In this document: positions 14,428-21,284 of the stretch, piece by piece
Layout of the letters: each line of letters begins with the position of its first letter
How positions within the stretch are numbered: the first letter of the stretch is position 1
NCBI GenBank assembly: GCA_013359225.1
Contig: JABWCG010000003.1
Span: 1 to 48,782, forward strand
Direction of reading: 5' to 3'
DNA: 48,782 nucleotides
DNA from: Candidatus Buchananbacteria bacterium
GTDB taxonomy: Bacteria > Patescibacteriota > Patescibacteriia > Buchananbacterales > UBA6539
Notes under the pieces: generated by a model
What the model saw: only the letters and a program-made list of their open reading frames with translations
Databases searched by the model: none
Told to the model about the DNA's origin: nothing
Program-made: the position numbers and the translations under genes

Positions 14428-14589
14428 TATGATGGGGCCTAAGCCTTAAACACAGATCAAATCTTTTTAGATCTCTACCAAAGACTTTAAAAGTATATGC
14501 TATATTACTATTAAGATAGCATCATGATCTTTAGACTCATAGTTGATTGCCGTCCCTCAATTTTAGAGACATTACCCGCCATGACCCAT

Positions 14590-14660
14590 GGGCCTATGGT
14601 CCAGTGGTACGACGCCACATTCGCATTGTGGAGACGGGAGTTCGATTCTCCCTAGGTCCA
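14590..14660 (+). tRNA. tRNA-Ala (anticodon CGC), CCA not encoded
   Basis: Acceptor GGGCCTA/TAGGTCC containing the G3:U70 pair that identifies alanine tRNAs, anticodon stem CCACA/TGTGG, loop TTCGCAT with CGC at 14622-14624, T-arm GGGAG/CTCCC with TTCGATT. The D-arm is short. No CCA is encoded. It reads GCG. Confidence 0.88.
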
Positions 14661-14945
14661 AGGGCTATGGCAGGTTAAGAAGCTTTTTCTTCTATGAGTC
14701 TAGTGATTTTGATGCTATTTTTATTATTTTATATAAATTTTTTATATTGTGCGACACTATTTTTATTCTAATTTAAGCTAAAAATATTAAATTACAAAAA
14801 TATACAAACGGAAAATGTTTGTATTTTTTGTTATTTTTTCTCAAAAATTAGCTAAAAATATTAAATAAAATAATAAATCTATTTTTTATCTAATTTTAAA
14901 TAAATATAAGTGTCGTAAAATATTATCAATATTTTTTTATGCAAC
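14661..14945. other. AT-rich intergenic stretch
   Basis: Very AT-rich with several repeats of the phrase AGCTAAAAATATTAAAT. No gene, DnaA box or iteron array is evident. A 17-bp direct repeat, TAATTTAAGCTAAAAAT, occurs at 14769-14785 and again at 15204-15220, bracketing the GC-rich hairpin block. The nearness to parS and parB makes an origin-proximal location possible. Confidence 0.45.
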
Positions 14946-14950
14946 TAATC

Positions 14951-14979
14951 TTGACAAAATTTAAAACTAGCAGTATAGT
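14951..14979 (+). promoter_or_regulatory. Promoter reading into the GC-rich hairpin block
   Basis: TTGACA (14951-14956), 17-base spacer, TATAGT (14974-14979). No credible coding region follows, which suggests a non-coding transcript. Confidence 0.65.
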
Positions 14980-14985
14980 AATCAA

Positions 14986-15200
14986 GCTTTACAGCATTTT
15001 GCACCTAAATTACCCATGTCTCGCCCCCAGTGGCGAATTTGGTTGCCGGTACCCCTACCTGTCCTGCCGGGGGTGCCTGGCAAAGCGTTTCTCAAACCAA
15101 GCGGTACTTGGTGCGAGAACGCTCCTTCCTTGGGGCCGACAAAAAACACTAGATTCCACACTGCAATGGCGCAAGAGGGTCACGGTGCTTGTCGGCCCTA
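14986..15200 (+). ncRNA. Candidate structured RNA: four consecutive hairpins
   Basis: A GC-rich island inside AT-rich DNA. Four stems follow almost without gaps: TCGCC/GGCGA (15021-15036), TTGCCGGTACCCC/GGGGTGCCTGGCAA (15043-15083), AGCGTTTCTC..ACCAAG/CTTGGT..GAGAACGCT (15084-15123) and GGGCCGACAA/TTGTCGGCCC (15133-15198). A consensus promoter lies upstream. It does not carry the conserved cores I know for RNase P RNA, tmRNA, SRP RNA or 6S RNA. It could equally be a palindromic repeat cluster or an origin-linked element; no terminator T-run follows. The strand is assigned from the promoter only. Confidence 0.45.
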
Positions 15201-15229
15201 CTTTAATTTAAGCTAAAAATGGAACGATT

Positions 15230-15258
15230 TTGACTTTTTCATAAATTTCTTTTATACT
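15230..15258 (+). promoter_or_regulatory. Promoter of tRNA-Ala(GGC)
   Basis: TTGACT (15230-15235), 17-base spacer, TATACT (15253-15258); the tRNA starts about 12 bases after the expected start point. Confidence 0.8.
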
Positions 15259-15276
15259 CATTCATATTGAAAATTT

Positions 15277-15352
15277 GGGCCCGTAGCTTAGTTGGTAGAG
15301 CGCTTCCATGGCATGGAAGAGGTCAGGAGTTCGAGTCTCCTCGGGTCCACCA
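15277..15352 (+). tRNA. tRNA-Ala (anticodon GGC), CCA encoded
   Basis: Acceptor GGGCCCG/CGGGTCC with the G3:U70 alanine identity pair, anticodon stem CTTCC/GGAAG, loop ATGGCAT with GGC at 15310-15312, T-arm GGAGT-region and encoded CCA. It reads GCC/GCU. Confidence 0.95.
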
Positions 15353-15370
15353 GACTGATAAATTACTAAA

Positions 15371-15386
15371 TGTTTCACGTGGAACA
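15371..15386. promoter_or_regulatory. parS: parS site 1
   Basis: TGTTTCACGTGGAACA, a perfect copy of the canonical chromosomal parS palindrome bound by ParB/Spo0J. It lies about 90 bases downstream of the parB stop. Confidence 0.93.
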
Positions 15387-15411
15387 TTTTTTTGTTTGTT
15401 TAAAATTAAAA

Positions 15412-15427
15412 TGTTTCACGTGGAACA
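15412..15427. promoter_or_regulatory. parS: parS site 2
   Basis: A second perfect TGTTTCACGTGGAACA, 41 bases from site 1 centre to centre (about four helical turns). Confidence 0.93.
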
Positions 15428-15471
15428 TTTTTTATAAAAAGAAAAAGAACCGCTCCACTCACGAAATCGGC

Positions 15472-16638
15472 TCATGACGCTTTTACAGCATCAGGCATTT
15501 TAATGCCATTGATTAATTTTTCAACCAGACGCAGGTTATTGATCGCCCTGGTGACCCGCTGCTTAGTTAGTTCCAGATCGGCAGGGGACATAAAGGCAAA
15601 CATACGATCAAAAACCTCTTGGCCAAAGTCCGAAAATGCGACGGCATCATCAGCAGTTCGGGCAAGAAATGCGTCTAATACCCGACGATCATCGGAGGGT
15701 TTACGGTTACGATTCTTGTCCAATGGATCACGATCTTTTCCCAGCTTGGCACGAATTGCCCGCCGCGCATGAGTGATCTTCATTCCCTTAGTCTCTTGGG
15801 CCAAACCAAATTGCATATGCCTTGGCGCCGAAGAAATCTCATAGCCAACCGCTGGGCCTAAACGTTCATTTTCGGGAACACTCAGGCTCATCATTGCCAA
15901 CACCGCCGGATCAAGCTTCAAGAGCGCTAGACGTTGGTAGATCCACGGCTCAGATCTGTTGTAGGTCTCGCAGATCTTTTCCATGGAACATCCAAGGTCT
16001 AACAAATCCTGAATGTTCTGCGCGTCATCTGGCGGAGAAAGGTCTTCCCGATTTCCGTTGGAAAGAGTTTGTTCAAGCCGTTTGCGAAGCTCGCTTCTTG
16101 GCTCAGGCTTTACTAAAACCAAAAACGGCAATTTCTTCAGCTTGCAGGCACGCCAGCGGCGCTCGCCGTTCTTCAAAATCCAGTCAGTGTTTGGCACACC
16201 AATCGCTTGATACACTTGCGCCGGCTCTTCCTGACCGTCGTCATAGATTGATTGCGCCAACTGGGCAATCGTTGCCGGGTCAAAGCTCTTGCGAGGTTGT
16301 TTGGGATCTTTTTGAACCCGCTGAGGATCCACATAAACGACTTGACCAACTTCTGCCGTTTTAGGGTTGGCCAAAACAACGCGCTCCATCCAGTGAGGCT
16401 CACTGGAAACAGAAACAACCGGCACAGGCTCTGTTTTTGAAACAGTTGCTGCTGCCAGAACAGGGGATTGGACAGCCTTAGGTGCCGGAACTGACGGCGC
16501 CACCGTCCCAGCGTTACCGTTGCTGGGTTCATCTGGCTGGCGAGCTTCATTACGCGCACGACGAGCTTCACGTAACTGAGCTTGTTTTCTTCGTTTCCCT
16601 TCCTTTTTTTCCAGCTTCTGCTGTCGTCTGCTAAGCAT
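15472..16638 (-). CDS. parB: ParB/Spo0J-family partition protein
   Basis: 388 aa; DNA-binding CTPase that loads at parS and organises the origin region. Seen: a charged Lys/Arg/Ala/Pro-rich N-terminal 90 residues, the ParB N-terminal domain (DPQRVQKDPKQPRKSFD, IAQLAQSI, then NGERRWRACKLKKLPF, the CTP-binding GERRxRA box) at about 105-190, and a helix-turn-helix region (MEKICETYNRSEPWIYQRLALLKL) near 215-245. AAGGAGGG precedes the start. Two perfect parS sites lie next to the stop and a degenerate one upstream of the start, which strongly supports the role. No parA is adjacent, unlike most chromosomal par loci; the long N-terminal extension is also unusual. Confidence 0.88.
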   Translation of the reverse strand: MLSRRQQKLEKKEGKRRKQAQLREARRARNEARQPDEPSNGNAGTVAPSVPAPKAVQSPVLAAATVSKTEPVPVVSVSSEPHWMERVVLANPKTAEVGQVVYVDPQRVQKDPKQPRKSFDPATIAQLAQSIYDDGQEEPAQVYQAIGVPNTDWILKNGERRWRACKLKKLPFLVLVKPEPRSELRKRLEQTLSNGNREDLSPPDDAQNIQDLLDLGCSMEKICETYNRSEPWIYQRLALLKLDPAVLAMMSLSVPENERLGPAVGYEISSAPRHMQFGLAQETKGMKITHARRAIRAKLGKDRDPLDKNRNRKPSDDRRVLDAFLARTADDAVAFSDFGQEVFDRMFAFMSPADLELTKQRVTRAINNLRLVEKLINGIKMPDAVKAS

Positions 16639-16767
16639 ACACGTCCCTCCTTAGTTGACACTGCGTCAATCGATGAAATGAACACCCCCTCTCTATTCAG
16701 ATACACAAAAACTAAAAGCAGTGTACATCGCTACCTTTTATTTTTCAAGCGAATAAAAAATCTTAAT

Positions 16768-16783
16768 TGTTTCACAGGAAACA
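16768..16783. promoter_or_regulatory. Degenerate parS-like site
   Basis: TGTTTCACAGGAAACA matches parS at 13 of 16 positions and keeps the TGTTTC/GAAACA arms. It lies between parB and the TetR-type gene. Confidence 0.4.
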
Positions 16784-16800
16784 TTTTGAATCTTTACATA

Positions 16801-16838
16801 ATTTATAGTTTACTATAAAATTATACTAAACTATAAAT
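16801..16838. promoter_or_regulatory. 38-bp operator palindrome upstream of the TetR-type gene
   Basis: The arms ATTTATAGTTTA and TAAACTATAAAT pair perfectly and the symmetry continues inward with TATAA/TTATA; only the positions 13/26 and the centre fail. It covers the likely promoter and ends 8 bases before ATG 16847, as expected for a TetR self-repressor site. Confidence 0.8.
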
Positions 16839-16846
16839 TTATTACT

Positions 16847-17494
16847 ATGACAATCAAAAATACCCCGTCTTTACGAGAAAAAAAACACGCCTGGACTAGA
16901 AAAAATATTCTTGACGCTTTTTTAGAAAAACTTAAAACTAAAAATATTCAAGACATTTCTATTCGTGAACTCTGCGAAACAGCTCAAATCTCACCAGGAA
17001 CTTTTTTTAACTATTTTTCTCACAAACAAGAACTGTTGGCCTATTTCATCTGGCTTTGGAGGGTTAAAGCTACCCAACAAATTGAACAGGAAAAAACTCC
17101 GACCAAAGCTATAGAAATAATTTTTACCGCCGCTGCCGAAGACCTGTTTTGCTATCACCACAATATCAATGAAATTATCGCCTGCCTGGCACCGGGTGCT
17201 ACGGCGACTGAGCCGCAAAAAATTTCTCATGCTAAAACCACACAAACTTTTTTTGACCAAAATAAAACTAATCACTCTGCGTCACAAAATCTTGATGCCA
17301 CGCTTTTAACTTTAATTAAAAAAATAATCAAAAATAATAAATCTCGAAAAAATGTATCTGAAGAAACATTGCTGCTAATGGTGCAAACGATTTTTTTCGG
17401 CGTGCCACTTATGATCAAAAAAAATTCCGATAAAATAAAAAAGTCATACCAACAACTCCTTGCCAAAACTTGGCACTGCCTTGAACTGCAGTAA
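16847..17494 (+). CDS. TetR-family transcriptional regulator
   Basis: 215 aa. The N-terminal TetR helix-turn-helix is clear at residues 15-62: TRKNILDAFLEKL, ISIRELCETAQISPGTFFNYFSHKQELLAYF. The rest is a helical ligand-binding/dimerisation domain with no assignable ligand. It is preceded by an excellent 38-bp palindrome overlapping its promoter, so autorepression is very likely. No Shine-Dalgarno is present and the leader must be short. No effector gene such as a pump or enzyme sits beside it, so any other target is elsewhere. Lys/Asn/Ile-rich, more AT-biased than the neighbouring parB. Confidence 0.88.
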   Translation: MTIKNTPSLREKKHAWTRKNILDAFLEKLKTKNIQDISIRELCETAQISPGTFFNYFSHKQELLAYFIWLWRVKATQQIEQEKTPTKAIEIIFTAAAEDLFCYHHNINEIIACLAPGATATEPQKISHAKTTQTFFDQNKTNHSASQNLDATLLTLIKKIIKNNKSRKNVSEETLLLMVQTIFFGVPLMIKKNSDKIKKSYQQLLAKTWHCLELQ

Positions 17495-17515
17495 TAATTT
17501 TTTAGCTATCCAACA

Positions 17516-17544
17516 TTGACAAATATTTCAAAAAATTGTAGTTT
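17516..17544 (+). promoter_or_regulatory. Promoter of the three-gene aroK operon
   Basis: TTGACA (17516-17521), 17-base spacer, TAGTTT (17539-17544); transcript start expected near 17551, 48 bases before the first gene. Confidence 0.6.
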
Positions 17545-17598
17545 AAAACGTTACTAAATGATCCTTAACTAACAACCTAGAGAAGGGGAGATGAAGCC

Positions 17599-17844
17599 AT
17601 GAAACGTTTCACTCTTGTTCTGATCAATAGCGCCGAAGACCCTGAGGTAGCGAGGCGCAAAAGTACCAGACGCCGCCGGCGCCTGGAAAATGGCTGGCCG
17701 ATTGATTCGTCCCAGTCATCGCCACAGACTCAGCGTTGGTGGCAACGTCAAGGTCGCTACGACCACGAAGTTGAAGTGGTATACGGTCCCGACGGACAAT
17801 ACCAAACTCAGTACTATACCGGCTGCAGCCGTGCTGCCGGGTAA
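17599..17844 (+). CDS. Unknown small basic protein
   Basis: 81 aa, no recognised domain. It begins MKRFTLVLINSAEDPEVARR and has an Arg-rich stretch KSTRRRRRLENGW (21-33), then a Gln/Tyr/Trp-rich tail (RWWQRQGRYDHEVEVVYGPDG). No signal peptide or membrane helix. AAGGGGAG lies 10 or so bases upstream. The next gene starts 15 bases after the stop and aroK overlaps that one, so this is the first gene of a three-gene unit. The basic patch suggests nucleic-acid or anionic-surface contact, which is only a guess. Confidence 0.65.
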   Translation: MKRFTLVLINSAEDPEVARRKSTRRRRRLENGWPIDSSQSSPQTQRWWQRQGRYDHEVEVVYGPDGQYQTQYYTGCSRAAG

Positions 17845-17859
17845 CAAAAGGAAAGTTCA

Positions 17860-18171
17860 ATGGATGGAAAACTGACCCTGGGCAACGGTGCGGTTGTTGA
17901 TAGCGTTCGCGCTATTGCGACCACCATTTCGCTCGCCAACCTTTTGAAAGAAGGTTCGGCGGCAATACTGCTTTCTTTTGGTCAATTCTGCCGGGAAAAC
18001 ATCTCGGCGCTTGATCCAAACTTAATTGATGTCGAACTTTTATGCAGACTCAAACTCTGCGATGAGCACGGCGAAATTGATGAGGACGTCAGGAATGTCA
18101 CAATCTGTACGGTTCGGGGCTATACGGTCGCAAACCTCAAGCTGGTTTCACCAACCGAAAAGATTACATGA
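17860..18171 (+). CDS. Unknown protein, middle gene of the aroK operon
   Basis: 103 aa, no recognised domain. Alpha/beta composition with a helix AIATTISLANLLKEGSAAILLSFGQFCREN in the first half and short strands in the second (VTICTVRGYTVANLKLVSP). Acidic overall. AAAGGAAAG precedes ATG 17860. The last 4 bases overlap the aroK start (ATGA), so translation of the two is probably coupled. No function can be assigned. Confidence 0.7.
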   Translation: MDGKLTLGNGAVVDSVRAIATTISLANLLKEGSAAILLSFGQFCRENISALDPNLIDVELLCRLKLCDEHGEIDEDVRNVTICTVRGYTVANLKLVSPTEKIT

Positions 18172-18659
18172 GTAACCTGATCCTGATCGGCATGCCCGGC
18201 GTTGGCAAAACCACGGTTGGCAAACGCGTTGCCTGCGAGCTCGGCTGGCGGCTACTGGATGTTGATGCCGTCATTGAAGGCCGAACCGATAAACCGTTAT
18301 CGCAGGTTGTCGCCGAACTGGGAACTGAAAAGTTCTGCGACCTTGAGGCGCTCACCGTTCAAAGCCTCTGGTGTGATCAACTGGTGATTGCTCCCGGCGG
18401 CAGCGTCGTTTACCGCGAAGCGGCAATGGTACACCTCAAACGCCTCGGATCGGTGATCTATCTAGAAGCCAACTTGGAAGAACTGGCCAGGCGCATTGCT
18501 GCCAAGCCCGACCGAGGCATTGTCTGGTTTGGACAACCGAACCTCAAAACGTTGTGGCAAGAACGCCACCCTCTCTATCAAAAATATGCCGACTTGGTCA
18601 TCCACCAAGACGGCATGTCTTTAACCGACTGCAGTCAAGCAATCTGCGCGGCGCTATGA
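18168..18659 (+). CDS. aroK: Shikimate kinase-like protein
   Basis: 163 aa, the usual shikimate kinase length. It would phosphorylate shikimate to shikimate 3-phosphate in the chorismate pathway. Seen: Walker A GMPGVGKTTVGK (8-19), the substrate-binding DVD at about 32-34 (LLDVDAVIE), the APGGSVVYRE glycine-rich loop near 77, and the lid/adenine region ending in QERHPLYQKYADLVI near 130-145. The position-60 region FCDLEALTVQ corresponds to the usual FRxxE, with the Arg replaced. No other aro gene is nearby, so a different small-molecule kinase role is possible. It overlaps the upstream gene by 4 bases. Confidence 0.82.
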   Translation: MSNLILIGMPGVGKTTVGKRVACELGWRLLDVDAVIEGRTDKPLSQVVAELGTEKFCDLEALTVQSLWCDQLVIAPGGSVVYREAAMVHLKRLGSVIYLEANLEELARRIAAKPDRGIVWFGQPNLKTLWQERHPLYQKYADLVIHQDGMSLTDCSQAICAAL

Positions 18660-18879
18660 CACGATCATATCAGTGTCTTAGCTCCTCGCCTCGACTGACT
18701 TCAGCCGGTTTTTATTTTGATTTTTTTACAGCGCTAGATAGCGAAGCCATCATGATGCAAACACTATGTATGCACTTAAGCTTTTGCTAACGACAATATG
18801 TAATAATTTCTATTTCGTGCGGATTAATCGCGCACAGCATTATCTCCGGAGCCAATTAACGCGCAGTCAATTTTATTAA

Positions 18880-19803
18880 TTATAATCCCTTAGTCACCGT
18901 CTTTAGCTGAGCCGCGGACTTTTGAAGCTGTTTTTTCTCTTGAGCCGAAATTTCTGGGTTTACTTTTTTAATAACTCCTGCGGCACCGACAATCGCCGGC
19001 ATACTAAGACAGATGTTACGAATACCGTATTCGCCTTCAAGCAAATGAGAAATTGGCAAAACAGTTTTTTGATCAAATAAAATAGCGCGAACGATTGAAG
19101 TGATGCCCGAAGCAATCGCATAGTAGGTGGCTTGCTTGCCGGCAATAATGGCATAGGCCGCATTTTTGGCGGCGTCAAAAATTTGTTTCTTTTCGCGGTC
19201 GGATAATTTATGAAACTTATCAAGGAAGGTGTTGCCAATCATCGCCGTTGACCAAAGCGGCAGCTCGCTGTCGCCGTGTTCGCCGACAATATAGGCATGA
19301 ACGCTGCGCGGATTAACATCAAGCTTCTGACCAATCAAAAAACGAAAGCGCGCTGAATCAAGCACTGTACCCGAACCAATGATCTGATTTTTTTTAGCCG
19401 GAAACATTTTAATGATTTGATAGGTCAACACATCAACCGGATTGCTGACTACCACCACAATCGCTTTGGGATTTTGTTTGAAGATATGGGGTGCAATCTC
19501 GCCGATAATCGCTGAATTTTTTTTGACTAAGTCCAGCCTGGTTTCGCCTGGCTTTTGAGCGGCCCCGGCGGTTATCACTACTACCTTACTGTCTTTAATA
19601 TCGCTATACGAACCAACCTTCACTTTCGTGAAACTGCCAAACGGCACTGAGTGTTGCAAATCCATAACCTGTGAGGCAACTAGCTTGCGGTTAACATCAA
19701 CCATCGCGATTTCCTGAGTTGAATCGTCACCAATCAGCGAATAAGCGGCCGTGGACCCGACCATGCCGGCGCCGATAATCGTAACTTTGTTTTTAGTAGA
19801 CAT
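18880..19803 (-). CDS. ldh: L-lactate dehydrogenase
   Basis: 307 aa, NAD-dependent, interconverting pyruvate and lactate. Seen: Rossmann motif IGAGMVGSTAAYSL, the substrate-specificity loop GAAQKPGETR with Gln at the position that is Arg in malate dehydrogenases, catalytic Arg in the same loop, SGTVLDSARFR with the Asp/Arg pair, and the active-site His in VGEHGDSELPLWS. These make lactate rather than malate dehydrogenase the better call. No FBP-site judgement is possible. A -10 box TATACT lies upstream but there is no Shine-Dalgarno. It would regenerate NAD+ in fermentation. It stands alone on the minus strand. Confidence 0.93.
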   Translation of the reverse strand: MSTKNKVTIIGAGMVGSTAAYSLIGDDSTQEIAMVDVNRKLVASQVMDLQHSVPFGSFTKVKVGSYSDIKDSKVVVITAGAAQKPGETRLDLVKKNSAIIGEIAPHIFKQNPKAIVVVVSNPVDVLTYQIIKMFPAKKNQIIGSGTVLDSARFRFLIGQKLDVNPRSVHAYIVGEHGDSELPLWSTAMIGNTFLDKFHKLSDREKKQIFDAAKNAAYAIIAGKQATYYAIASGITSIVRAILFDQKTVLPISHLLEGEYGIRNICLSMPAIVGAAGVIKKVNPEISAQEKKQLQKSAAQLKTVTKGL

Positions 19804-19863
19804 AATAAAAAGCTATGATTTAAACCACTTAAAGTATACCAAAAATCCTAAAAAATTATTAGC

Positions 19864-19892
19864 TTGCCAGACCAAGTCCTTGGAGTTATAAT
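19864..19892 (+). promoter_or_regulatory. Promoter of trxA-trxB
   Basis: TTGCCA (19864-19869), 17-base spacer, TATAAT (19887-19892); transcript start expected near 19899. Confidence 0.7.
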
Positions 19893-19904
19893 GGGTAATA
19901 TCAC

Positions 19905-19927
19905 TTAAGCCATCGGGCTATTTTTTA
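19905..19927 (+). promoter_or_regulatory. Small terminator-like hairpin in the trxA leader
   Basis: AGCC (19908-19911) and GGCT (19916-19919) form a short stem followed by ATTTTTT, between the promoter and ATG 19947. The stem is weak; it may attenuate transcription or merely hold the 5' end. Confidence 0.35.
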
Positions 19928-19946
19928 ACTCTTTAAGCGAACTATT

Positions 19947-20273
19947 ATGGCCGAACTTACTTTTACTGACGAAAACTTCTCTCAAGAAGTTCTTAATTCA
20001 CCCGTACCGGTGTTGGTTGATTTTTGGGCACCTTGGTGCGGTCCGTGCAAGATGCAGGGTCCGATTATTGAAGAGCTAGCGCGCGAATACGAAGGTAAAA
20101 ACATCAAAATTGGCAAATTGAATGTTGACGAAGCGCCAAACGCTGCCAGCCGATTTCAAGTAATGAGCATTCCAACCCTCATGATTTTTCGAAACGGCCA
20201 GCCGATTGGTCAAATGATCGGCGTTCAGGACAAAAACACTCTTGCCAGCAAGCTCCAAGAACTCACTCAATAA
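19947..20273 (+). CDS. trxA: Thioredoxin
   Basis: 108 aa, standard length. Reduces protein disulfides in the cytoplasm. The active site WCGPCK is at about residues 29-34 in [14 protein letters not shown], the cis-Pro is in SIPTLMIF near 74, and the structural Asp is at the start of strand 3 (LVDFWAPW). The stop overlaps the trxB start by one base (TAATG), so it is co-translated with its reductase. No Shine-Dalgarno. Confidence 0.97.
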   Translation: MAELTFTDENFSQEVLNSPVPVLVDFWAPWCGPCKMQGPIIEELAREYEGKNIKIGKLNVDEAPNAASRFQVMSIPTLMIFRNGQPIGQMIGVQDKNTLASKLQELTQ

Positions 20274-21214
20274 TGTCAGAAACTATTTATCAATTAATCG
20301 TTATCGGCGGCGGTATTTCAGCTCATACCGCTGCTTTGTATACTGCTCGTGATGGCATTAAAACACTGGTACTGACCGGATTGGAGCCTGATCAGTTAAG
20401 CATGACAACACTAGTAGAAAATTTTCCCGGTTTTCCCGACGGCATCATGGGTCCGGACTTGATTAGCAACGCCAAAAAACAGGCGGAAAAGTTTGGCGCT
20501 GAATATAAAAGCGAAAAAGTGCAAAAACTTGTCCCTGACCAAGGTGAATTTGAAGTCGTAACCGATCGCGGCACTTACCGCGGAAAAACTGTTATCATTT
20601 CAACCGGTGCGTCGGCCAACTGGCTTGGCGTCAAAGGTGAAAAAGAGTACATCGGCAGGGGAGTATCGGCTTGTGCCACCTGCGACGCCGCTTTCTTTCG
20701 TGATAAAAACGTTGTTGTCGTCGGCGGTGGCGATACCGCTATGGAAGAGTCGCTTGTTTTGACGCGGTTTGCGAAACATGTCACCATCATTCATCGCCGG
20801 GATTCCTTTAAAGCCAGCAAGATTATGCAAGACCGGGTGTTTGCTAAATCAGATCAGATTGCTATCGTTTGGAACACTGAAGTGGTAGAGGTAGTCGGCG
20901 ACGGCAAATTTATTACCGGCCTAGTAATCAAAAACAATCAGACCGGCAATGTATCAGAAATAAAAACTGACGGCGTTTTTGTAGCGATTGGACACAAAAC
21001 CAACGTTGAAGTGTTTAAAGATATCATTACCCTTGACGAACGCGGCTACATCGCAACTGATAAACTTGGCCAAACCAACATTCCGGGCGTATTTGCCGCC
21101 GGTGATGTTCAAGATCCCCACTTCAAGCAAGCCATCACGGCTGCTGGTTCCGGCTGTGCCGCCGCCTTGAGCGTTGAACGATATTTGGAAGATCTCAAAG
21201 AAAAAACCAAATAA
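20273..21214 (+). CDS. trxB: Thioredoxin reductase
   Basis: 313 aa, low-molecular-weight FAD/NAD(P)H-dependent type. Seen: FAD-binding GGGISAHTAALYTAR (where GPAGYTAA is usual), redox-active CATC followed by DAAFF near residue 135, NAD(P)-binding VGGGDTAMEES, the phosphate-binding HRRDSFKAS that favours NADPH, and the C-terminal GVFAAGDVQDPHFKQAITAAGSGCAAA. It keeps the adjacent thioredoxin reduced. It is ended by a very strong terminator 8 bases later. Confidence 0.96.
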   Translation: MSETIYQLIVIGGGISAHTAALYTARDGIKTLVLTGLEPDQLSMTTLVENFPGFPDGIMGPDLISNAKKQAEKFGAEYKSEKVQKLVPDQGEFEVVTDRGTYRGKTVIISTGASANWLGVKGEKEYIGRGVSACATCDAAFFRDKNVVVVGGGDTAMEESLVLTRFAKHVTIIHRRDSFKASKIMQDRVFAKSDQIAIVWNTEVVEVVGDGKFITGLVIKNNQTGNVSEIKTDGVFVAIGHKTNVEVFKDIITLDERGYIATDKLGQTNIPGVFAAGDVQDPHFKQAITAAGSGCAAALSVERYLEDLKEKTK

Positions 21215-21221
21215 ACCACCC

Positions 21222-21254
21222 AGCACCCTCACCAAAATGAGGGTGCTTTTTTTT
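21222..21254 (+). terminator. Terminator of trxA-trxB
   Basis: AGCACCCTCA and TGAGGGTGCT pair perfectly around CCAAAA and are followed by TTTTTTT. Confidence 0.95.
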
Positions 21255-21269
21255 ATCGGTCAAATAAAC

Positions 21270-21275
21270 TATAAT
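21270..21275 (+). promoter_or_regulatory. -10 box just upstream of the aminotransferase
   Basis: TATAAT lies only 9 bases before ATG 21285, so transcription would start within about 3 bases of the start codon: a leaderless message. No good -35 is seen. Confidence 0.6.
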
Positions 21276-21284
21276 TGACTTATT

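Noticed and set aside
14588-14776. 62-codon plus-strand frame
   Set aside because: It overlaps tRNA-Ala(CGC) entirely at its start and continues into AT-rich DNA.
14661-14945. Replication origin with DnaA boxes
   Set aside because: The region is AT-rich, but no TTATCCACA-type boxes are visible, so only origin proximity by parS is suggested.
15016-15216. 66-codon frame across the hairpin block, beginning MSRPQWRIW
   Set aside because: Its composition follows the palindromes, it lacks a Shine-Dalgarno, and an overlapping frame is equally open; structure explains the sequence better.
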